In this document: positions 1 through 5,731 of the stretch, piece after piece
Numbering within the stretch: the stretch's first letter is position 1
Layout of the letters: each line of letters opens with the position of its first letter
Assembly: GCA_025055115.1 (NCBI GenBank)
Contig: JANWYJ010000055.1
Coordinates: 1-64,000 of the forward strand
Direction of reading: 5' to 3'
From: Gemmata sp.
GTDB taxonomy: Bacteria > Planctomycetota > Planctomycetia > Gemmatales > Gemmataceae
Length of the DNA stretch: 64,000 bases
Translations under genes and position numbers: made by a program
The notes under the pieces: model-generated
The model's database searches: none
What the model was told of the DNA's origin: nothing
Seen by the model: only the letters and a program-made list of their open reading frames with translations

Positions 1-60
1 ACGAACCGGCCAGACGTGCCGGAAAGACAAGAACCGCCAGGCTTTCTGCCAACTCCCGCG

Positions 61-110
61 GTTCACTAAGCCTTCGTGACAATAAGTTCACTGAGCCTTC
101 GTGACAATAA
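61..110. repeat. 25-nt tandem duplication beside tRNA-Sec
   Basis: Two adjacent copies (61–85 and 86–110) of a 25-nt unit differ at one position. The array ends 5 nt before the 3' end of the selenocysteine tRNA. It is the first of many such duplications in the window. Confidence 0.9.
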
Positions 111-115
111 GTTGA

Positions 116-210
116 CGGGAGTGTATCGGAATCGAACCGACAGGGAGCGTTGTTCACACCCCCCACGGGTTTTGAAGACCCGGGCCAACACCAGTTGTGC
201 AAACACTCCC
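116..210 (-). tRNA. selC: tRNA-Sec (anticodon TCA)
   Basis: On the minus strand this 95-nt stretch folds as a selenocysteine tRNA, the tRNA that SelA charges with selenocysteine and SelB brings to in-frame UGA codons. The acceptor stem is a perfect 8 bp (GGGAGTGT with ACACTCCC), the length typical of bacterial tRNA-Sec rather than the usual 7. The discriminator base is G, as in E. coli selC. The anticodon arm is CGGGT-CTTCAAA-ACCCG with anticodon TCA. A long variable arm separates it from a T arm containing GGTTCGATTCC. CCA is not encoded. A possible -10 box (TACAAT) is at 221–226, but the matching -35 is poor. No selA, selB, selD or SECIS-bearing selenoprotein is visible in the window. Confidence 0.93.
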
Positions 211-479
211 AATTACCGCTATTGTAAGGCTCGCCGAGGCTTTGGGTAGCGCTCGCTTCTCGCACCGTGGGATTGGGGACTTCTCTTATCCCTGGGATAG
301 GGCACCCCCAAGGCTTTGGGTTGCACCAGCTCTTCGCGACAATTGGTGCAAGATGATCCTTTCGGGGCCACCGCATAGCCTTATTCGCCGACTCCTTATT
401 CGCCGACCGCCCCGTGGGTGTTGTTGATCCTGTGTTGCGCCCTATTCCTACACTTGCGGGACCGCGAGGAGGGCGTGTT
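211..479. other. Gene-free stretch between tRNA-Sec and hemF
   Basis: No convincing gene. It holds partial repeats around AGGCTTTGGGT (near 237 and 312), a 13-nt palindrome TATCCCTGGGATA (287–299) and a short direct repeat CTTATTCGCCGAC just before hemF. The promoters of tRNA-Sec (leftward) and hemF (rightward) must lie here. Confidence 0.6.
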
Positions 480-1364
480 ATGCACGAGCAAGCCGTGGCG
501 TTTTTTCGCGATTTGCAAGATCGCATTTGCGCGGCGTTGGAACAGGTCGATGGCGAAGCCGCGTTTCGCGAAGATAGTTGGCAGCGGCCCGGTGGTGGGG
601 GGGGGCGTACGCGTGTCATCGAAAACGGGGCGGTCTTCGAGAAAGGCGGCGTGAATTTCTCGGAAGTTTTTGGTGAATTCACACCCGAATTCGCGCGGCA
701 AATCCCGGGGGATGGCCTTGCGTTCACCGCGACAGGGGTTTCCCTGGTGATTCATCCACGCAGTCCGCTGGTGCCCACAGTGCATGCGAACTTCCGCTAT
801 CTGACCCACGGCTCCAAGGCGTGGTTTGGTGGTGGCGGCGATCTGACACCGTACTATCCGTTCCGAGAGGATGTCGTTCACTTTCACAAAGTGTGGAAGC
901 GAGTGTGCGATGCCCACCCGGCGGTGGCCAATTATGCTCAAATGAAACACGATTGCGATGAGTACTTCTTCCTCAAACATCGCAACGAAGCCCGCGGTGT
1001 CGGCGGGATTTTCTTCGACTACATGGACGCGACCGACGCCGCTTGGGCCTTCGTCCGCGATGCCGGCAACGCCTTCCTCGACTCTTATCTGCCCATCGTG
1101 CAACGCCGCAAAGGGCTGAGCTATACCCCCCAGCAGCGGTTCTTCCAGGAATACCGGCGTGGTCGCTATGTGGAGTTCAACCTCATCTACGATCGCGGTA
1201 CGGTCTTTGGCTTGAAAACCGATGGCCGTACCGAAAGCATTCTGATGAGCCTGCCCCCAGTGGTCCGCTACATCTACGACTACAAACCAGCTCCCGGCAC
1301 CCCGGAAGCGGAACTGACCGACTACTGGCTCAAGCCCCACGATTGGGCCGCGATGAGCGAATAA
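480..1364 (+). CDS. hemF: Oxygen-dependent coproporphyrinogen III oxidase
   Basis: A 294-residue protein, close to the usual 300, that decarboxylates two propionates of coproporphyrinogen III to give protoporphyrinogen IX in aerobic haem synthesis. Family signatures are present in order: GVNFSEVFG, HANFRY, WFGGGGDLTPYY near residue 117, RGVGGIFFDY near 171 and GRYVEFNLIYDRGT near 228. I chose the ATG at 480 because GAGGAGG stands 8 nt upstream; an in-frame extension to 414 has no site. The gene is monocistronic by appearance. Its last codons and stop are duplicated twice downstream. Confidence 0.96.
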   Translation: MHEQAVAFFRDLQDRICAALEQVDGEAAFREDSWQRPGGGGGRTRVIENGAVFEKGGVNFSEVFGEFTPEFARQIPGDGLAFTATGVSLVIHPRSPLVPTVHANFRYLTHGSKAWFGGGGDLTPYYPFREDVVHFHKVWKRVCDAHPAVANYAQMKHDCDEYFFLKHRNEARGVGGIFFDYMDATDAAWAFVRDAGNAFLDSYLPIVQRRKGLSYTPQQRFFQEYRRGRYVEFNLIYDRGTVFGLKTDGRTESILMSLPPVVRYIYDYKPAPGTPEAELTDYWLKPHDWAAMSE

Positions 1365-1514
1365 CGGCCTGACAAAAACGAGCGGCATCAAAACCGAGTT
1401 CGGTGCTCCGAAAGGCGGAGGGATGAGCGAATAACAGCCTGGCAACAACGAGCGCTTCAGGCGATCAACGCTTGCACGCGCCGGGAATGGGCCACGATGA
1501 ACGAATGACGGCCT
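1345..1514. repeat. hemF 3' end present in three copies
   Basis: The sequence around the hemF stop (1345–1370) recurs at 1421–1454 and 1488–1514. The unit is GATGAGCGAATAACGGCCTG with minor changes. The third copy preserves the last four codons as W-A-T-M-N-E-stop and is offset by 144 nt, a multiple of three. The second is offset by 70 nt. Confidence 0.9.
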
Positions 1515-1701
1515 TGGGCTGATGGTTCTAGTGCAATGTATACAAATGGCCATATTTGGCCATGCCGCGGTCGTAAATATGTATACTTTTGTATATTTTG
1601 CTGATCGCGTAAAATTCATGCCAAAGCTTCATTGGCCTCGGATAGTGCGATTTTCTCGAGAAATAGGCCCCTCTCGCGCCCGATATTCTAACGTTGGCTG
1701 A
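1515..1701. other. AT-rich gene-free stretch before parS
   Basis: No gene seen. It is locally AT-rich for this genome (1535–1625) and contains GTATAC repeats. Reading frames crossing it are short, and the longer minus-strand one only overlaps hemF in reverse. Confidence 0.55.
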
Positions 1702-1717
1702 CGTTCCACGTGGAACA
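1702..1717. promoter_or_regulatory. parS-like centromere site (ParB/Spo0J binding)
   Basis: CGTTCCACGTGGAACA matches the chromosomal parS consensus TGTTCCACGTGGAACA at 15 of 16 positions and contains a perfect 14-bp palindrome. Known parS sites bind ParB, usually lie within the origin-proximal part of the chromosome and nucleate chromosome segregation. Here the site sits between genes, which is typical. No second full site was found in the window, and parA and parB are not in it. Confidence 0.82.
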
Positions 1718-1883
1718 TGTGGCCCAAAGCGCCGTGGGCGGCTCTGCGGCGTGTCGCCGATGCCGGATACTTCTCCGATATTGCTCCGGAGCCGGTGGAT
1801 GTCTTGCTTCGCAGCAAGAATATGTGGCCCAAAATGTCTTGCTTCGCAGCAGGAACATGTGGCCCAAAGCGCCGTGGGCGGCT
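1712..1883. repeat. Direct repeats next to the parS site
   Basis: A 32-nt sequence beginning with the right half of parS (1712–1743) is repeated exactly at 1852–1883. Between them lies a 35-nt tandem pair (1800–1834 and 1835–1869), built on TCTTGCTTCGCAGCA. The second outer copy carries only half of the parS palindrome. Confidence 0.9.
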
Positions 1884-1892
1884 GCGCGGTGG

Positions 1893-2411
1893 CTACCCCC
1901 TCGGGTGACGTACAAAGCGCATCGCGTAATTGATAGCGGCTCCCAGACTTACCAGCGTTGTGATGGTCAAAAGCCACACCGGGGCTGAACCCTTCACAAC
2001 CAGTACAAGCAGCACGACGAACTGCGCGGCGGTGGTCGATTTCCCCCACCACGATGGCTGGAACTTGTGCCAACGCAACCACTGCGGACGCACCACAACC
2101 ACCAATAGGCCGACCATCACCGTGATGTCACGAGCGGCGATCCCCATCAACCACAGGGGATGAAGTGTGCCTTCCGCGAGCAAGGTTGCTGTAACCATCA
2201 GAACGAAGAACTTATCAGCGATCGGATCGAGCCACCGTCCTACGTCCGACTCTCCCTGCAGCCACCGGGCCGCCAAGCCATCCAACCCATCCGAAAGCAT
2301 GGCCAGCACGATGATGAACAGTCGGCCATCGTCTGATGAAAAGGGGAACGCAGCGCCCAACACGATCCGTGCGGCCGAAAGCAGGTTGGGTATCAGCAGC
2401 CGGTAGTTCAT
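1893..2411 (-). CDS. pgsA: CDP-alcohol phosphatidyltransferase (PgsA type)
   Basis: A 172-residue integral membrane enzyme that transfers a phosphatidyl group from CDP-diacylglycerol to an alcohol, probably glycerol-3-phosphate in phosphatidylglycerol synthesis. The complete family motif is visible: D41, D44, G45, A48, R49, G58, D62 and D66 in the spacing D-x2-D-G-x2-A-R-x8-G-x3-D-x3-D. About five hydrophobic segments surround it. PgsA is the best guess, but cardiolipin-synthase-type members share the motif. The start ATG at 2411 fits the conserved beginning NLLSAARI. Confidence 0.85.
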   Translation of the reverse strand: MNYRLLIPNLLSAARIVLGAAFPFSSDDGRLFIIVLAMLSDGLDGLAARWLQGESDVGRWLDPIADKFFVLMVTATLLAEGTLHPLWLMGIAARDITVMVGLLVVVVRPQWLRWHKFQPSWWGKSTTAAQFVVLLVLVVKGSAPVWLLTITTLVSLGAAINYAMRFVRHPRG

Positions 2412-2584
2412 GAAACGTAGCGCTGGTGGGGGTGGGGGGATGTCGTTGCGATCACACGAGCCAACGGCTGCGGCAATGACGGAGTCATCACAGTATCAGG
2501 ACGCCGTGGGATGATGCAATCTCCGAGGGTGGGTAGGTGGGTAGAAGTTTGTGGTGGAGGTTGTCGCACTGGCAGATATTCAAA
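2412..2584. other. Spacer between two minus-strand genes
   Basis: No gene supported. It contains the promoter region of the phosphatidyltransferase gene and a run of G/T-rich repeats (GTGGGGGTGG, GGTGGGTAGGTGGG). Confidence 0.5.
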
Positions 2585-2615
2585 GAAAAACACCCGCAGT
2601 CGTCATTTGCGGGTG
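2585..2615 (-). terminator. Rho-independent terminator
   Basis: On the minus strand CACCCGCA pairs with TGCGGGTG across a short loop and is followed by GTTTTTCTTTG. It lies 45 nt after the stop of the secreted Tyr-rich gene. Confidence 0.85.
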
Positions 2616-2639
2616 AGTGGGGAAATCGAGATTTTCAAG

Positions 2640-2669
2640 TGATATCATTTCGTCTGATATCATTTCGTC
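2640..2669. repeat. 15-nt duplication spanning a stop codon
   Basis: TGATATCATTTCGTC occurs twice in tandem (2640–2654 and 2655–2669). On the minus strand this repeats the last two codons and stop of the neighbouring gene (ACG AAA TGA) in frame, so two TGA codons stand 15 nt apart. Confidence 0.92.
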
Positions 2670-3160
2670 ATTGGCCCTTCCACCTTTTTTTCCTCTTTCT
2701 TGGGGTCTTTGTTATCTTTTTTCGTTTCGTCTTTCTTATCTTCTTTTTTGTCGGGAACGGGGAGGAGGTTTCCGATCAGCACATCATAGGCTGTAGGGCG
2801 ACCGACGACGCGGCCCTGCCATTCACCGATGTATGGTTCTGCGGGCTTCTGATGCCAGTGGTGGATGCCAGCGGGGCCATGGTGGGCGTAGCCGGCGTAA
2901 CCTTTCGTGGTGGTCCAATTGGCGTAGGGGCTGGCGTGGAAGTTGTAGTACGCATACCACGGGTAATACCAATTATAGTTGTAGGTATTGGTGTACCATC
3001 CGGACGGATGAGCCGATGCCCATGTGACCGAACTGGCGTGAGGCCCAAAACCATGATTGCCGGTTCGCGCTGGCGGCAAATACCGTGGAATGCCGTCTGC
3101 ACACGCCCATCCGACAGATACCCAAAGACCCACAGTAGCCAACAACAATCGTGCAGTCAT
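2660..3160 (-). CDS. Secreted Tyr/Trp/His-rich hypothetical protein
   Basis: A 166-residue protein with a clear signal peptide (MTARLLLATVGLWVSVGWACA). The central part, about residues 50–115, is extremely rich in Tyr, Trp, Asn and His, for example NYNWYYPWYAYYNF. The tail from about 135 is a lysine/glutamate/aspartate stretch. I chose the ATG at 3160 because TAAGGAGAG stands just upstream; an earlier in-frame ATG lacks a site. No family is recognised. The composition suggests a low-complexity envelope or extracellular protein. A terminator follows it, so it is probably transcribed alone. Confidence 0.75.
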   Translation of the reverse strand: MTARLLLATVGLWVSVGWACADGIPRYLPPARTGNHGFGPHASSVTWASAHPSGWYTNTYNYNWYYPWYAYYNFHASPYANWTTTKGYAGYAHHGPAGIHHWHQKPAEPYIGEWQGRVVGRPTAYDVLIGNLLPVPDKKEDKKDETKKDNKDPKKEEKKVEGPMTK

Positions 3161-3401
3161 TCGAACTCTCCTTAGCTGTCGATCCGTGGTGGAATCCAAC
3201 CCTTACATAGGCAAGTGTGCGCTGCGATGGCCGATAAGCAACTGATGGGAAAGCCTCTTCACGCCGTTGGGCCACCCTCTGCGCCGGGTTATGGCTATTG
3301 CGCCACTTGCGCCAAGCCGTTGCTGGAGAAACACCGATTGCGGTTAGTGTCGTGAGTGATACAACAGCTGCTCGCGGCCCAGCGCAACAGGAACACATGC
3401 C

Positions 3402-4559
3402 ATGACTCTCGCCAACCGCCTGGCTGACATTCGCGATAAAGTTTATGCCGGTGTTCGACTCACCTTCGACGATGGACTTTTCCTCGAACACCATGCTGAT
3501 TTGTTCACTTTGGGGGAACTGGCGAACTTTGTTCGGGAAAAGAAAAACGGCAACATCACCTACTACAACGTCAACCAACACCTCAACCCCACGAATGTGT
3601 GCGTTTACCGCTGTGCGTTCTGTTCCTTCCGTGCCGACTTAAAATCACCGCGCGGTTATGTGATGACCGACGAAGAGATTCTGCAACGCGCTCGGGAAGC
3701 TAGCGAAGCAGGGGCCACCGAACTGCACATTGTGGGTGGGTTGCACCATCTGCTACCGTATGAATGGTATCTGAACATCATCCGCATGATCCACAACGCC
3801 TTCCCACAGCTGCATTTGAAAGCGTGGACAGCCGTGGAATGGGATTGGTTTGAGCGGATCACCAAACGCCCCACCCAGGAACTGCTCGCGGAGATGAAAG
3901 CAGCCGGGTTGGGTTCGCTCCCCGGCGGTGGCGCAGAGATCTTCCATCCTGAAGTTCGCCGCAAAATCTGCGATTACAAAGCCGATGCCGAACAATGGCT
4001 GCGCGTGCATCGCGAATGGCACCGCATGGGTGGCCGCTCGAATGCGACCATGCTCTACGGGCACATTGAAAAGCCCGAACACCGCATCGACCACCTGTTG
4101 CGGCTGCGGGCCTTGCAAGACGAAACCGGCGGCTTCCAAACCTTCATTCCGCTGGCCTTTCATCCCTCCAACAACCCGTTGGGCCAAAATATCCCCAAAC
4201 CCAGCGGGCTGATGGACCTGAAAATGATCGCAATTTCCCGGCTGATGCTCGACAACTTCCCGCACATCAAAGCTTATTGGCAGATGCTAACGGTGAAAGT
4301 GGCCCAAGTGGCGCAAAGCTTCGGCGCCGACGACATCGACGGTACAGTGGTTCACGAAAAGATTTATCACGCCGCTGGCAGTGATTCGCCGCAACAACTC
4401 ACTGTGGCCGAACTGCGCCGCTTGATCGAAGAAGCCGGTCGCATCCCCGTCGAACGCGATACTCTTTACAACCACATCGTCCGTGAACCGGCTGACGTCA
4501 CCAAGTGGACCATTCGCCAGCCCCTGGACACACAGCCACTGCTGGAGGTCGCCAGTTGA
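3402..4559 (+). CDS. mqnE: Aminodeoxyfutalosine synthase (radical SAM)
   Basis: A 385-residue radical SAM enzyme of the futalosine route to menaquinone, joining SAM-derived adenosyl with the MqnA product to give aminodeoxyfutalosine. The [4Fe-4S] motif C67-x3-C71-x2-C74 (CVYRCAFCSF) is present. MqnE-specific stretches follow: ELHIVGGLHH, SLPGGGAEIF, NATMLYGHIE, FIPLAFHP, MLDNFPHIKAYW and FGADDIDGTVV. These separate it from MqnC, the second radical SAM enzyme of the pathway. The ATG at 3402 follows CAGGAAC. The other mqn genes are not in the window. The gene's 3' end is duplicated downstream. Confidence 0.95.
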   Translation: MTLANRLADIRDKVYAGVRLTFDDGLFLEHHADLFTLGELANFVREKKNGNITYYNVNQHLNPTNVCVYRCAFCSFRADLKSPRGYVMTDEEILQRAREASEAGATELHIVGGLHHLLPYEWYLNIIRMIHNAFPQLHLKAWTAVEWDWFERITKRPTQELLAEMKAAGLGSLPGGGAEIFHPEVRRKICDYKADAEQWLRVHREWHRMGGRSNATMLYGHIEKPEHRIDHLLRLRALQDETGGFQTFIPLAFHPSNNPLGQNIPKPSGLMDLKMIAISRLMLDNFPHIKAYWQMLTVKVAQVAQSFGADDIDGTVVHEKIYHAAGSDSPQQLTVAELRRLIEEAGRIPVERDTLYNHIVREPADVTKWTIRQPLDTQPLLEVAS

Positions 4560-4636
4560 GCAAGGAGCTGGAGAAGCTGGGTCGAAGGTGGCACGAGACT
4601 GGATACACAGCCACTGCTGGAGGTCGCCAGTTGAGC
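4524..4636. repeat. 38-nt duplication of the mqnE 3' end
   Basis: Positions 4524–4561, covering the last 11 codons and the stop of mqnE, are repeated at 4599–4636 with one mismatch. The offset of 75 nt keeps the copy in frame, so a second TGA follows in phase. An 11-nt echo TTGAGCGGTTC then occurs twice just downstream. Confidence 0.95.
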
Positions 4637-5091
4637 GGTTCTGATTGAGCGGTTCGGACATGGCGCAAGTTGCTGCAGCGATCAGTGCAGCGATCAGAAC
4701 GTCGTCTGGGTGACTTTCAGGCAGGGAGTCAGTCGAGGCGAACAAGGGCAGTGCATGGGCCAGCGGCCGAAAGGTCAATCCGAGTCACCCAGCGGCCTGG
4801 CGTGAGTCGATGTGGGCTATTGCAGTGCACCTGCTGTCTGCCGCCGTGGCAGTGACACACCATTCGGCCCGGTCATCATGGCCATCGTGCGCACAACCTT
4901 GATGCGTCGCGCCAAGGTCTGTCTTGTGGCGGCTTGTTTATCAGGGATGAATATTCAGCAGGGATGAATTTAATATTCAGCAGTGATGAATTTCGAGTGG
5001 GATTACAGATGCATGGGCGATAGAGGTTGTTCTCGGCGTGACGCGTTGAACAACTTCTATCGACGATGCGAGCAGTGTGTTGTGTTTAAGG
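4637..5091. other. Gene-free stretch between mqnE and tRNA-Ala
   Basis: No credible coding sequence. It holds short direct repeats (GCAGCGATCA near 4674–4696; a TATTCAGCAGKGATGAATTT pair near 4949–4990). I recognise no RNA family in it. Confidence 0.55.
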
Positions 5092-5164
<73 letters not shown>

Positions 5165-5176
5165 TTAGTTACTATT

Positions 5177-5205
5177 AACGTAGTGGTCGAAGGAGAGAGT
5201 GTCAA
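5177..5205 (-). promoter_or_regulatory. Sigma-70 promoter of tRNA-Ala
   Basis: On the minus strand TTGACA (5205–5200), a 17-nt spacer and TACGTT (5182–5177) stand 12 nt before the mature tRNA 5' end. The -35 is perfect and the -10 keeps the key T, A and final T. Confidence 0.75.
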
Positions 5206-5351
5206 CCCTTCTCGAAGGTTCACTTTTTCCCGCATTTTGCGGGGGAATCTTCTCGGGTAGTGTGGCGTTTTCCATCTTGGAGCCATGCCGGTTGGATCCG
5301 TGCCGGCATGGCTGCGTATCGCTGCGGACAATGAGCTTGAACTCGTCGTGC

Positions 5352-5463
5352 GGCCAGCCACCCCATCAACCCCGACGGTGTGGCTGGCCGGTCGAACAGG
5401 CGTTGCCTGTCGCATTCTGAACGACCAAGCCACCCCATCAACCCCGACGGTGTGGCTGGCCGG
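5352..5463. repeat. Two copies of a 36-nt hairpin-forming repeat
   Basis: A 36-nt sequence at 5356–5391 recurs identically at 5428–5463. The first copy forms a 10-bp stem, GGCCAGCCAC with GTGGCTGGCC, around an 18-nt loop (5352–5389). In the second copy the left arm is partly lost. It resembles a REP-like element, though no transposase is nearby. Confidence 0.85.
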
Positions 5464-5485
5464 GGCATTCCCTCAAGCCCACACG

Positions 5486-5642
5486 TTCTGATCGAGCCTG
5501 TTGTTCTTGTCGAACCTCTTTCTGATCGAACCTTTTGCCACGGAGGGGCGCATGGCTTGCTGTGACGCATCATCGGAGGGAAGTGTTCACGTTCTGATCG
5601 AACCTCTTGCAACTTCTGATCGAACCTCTTGCAACGGAGGGG
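5486..5642. repeat. Array of TTCTGATCGAACCTCTTGC repeats
   Basis: Four degenerate copies of a unit beginning TTCTGATCGAACCT are present. The last two (5592–5613 and 5614–5635) are a perfect 22-nt tandem pair. Copies two and four are followed by CGGAGGGG. They lie in the leader of the DUF1549/DUF1553 gene. Confidence 0.88.
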
Positions 5643-5731
5643 AATTCTCGCGACAATCAGCTTACCTGCCGTACAGCACGTCCGCATCTCCGCGGCGTGA
5701 CCTGCCTGACTACCCGCGAGGGTCTCATCCC

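Noticed and set aside
396-1619. 407-codon minus-strand frame across hemF
   Set aside because: It is antisense to a clearly recognised hemF gene and has no family motif or ribosome site.
5501-5731. N-terminal extension of the DUF1549/DUF1553 protein
   Set aside because: The added residues are encoded by the repeat array and would place a signal peptide internally.
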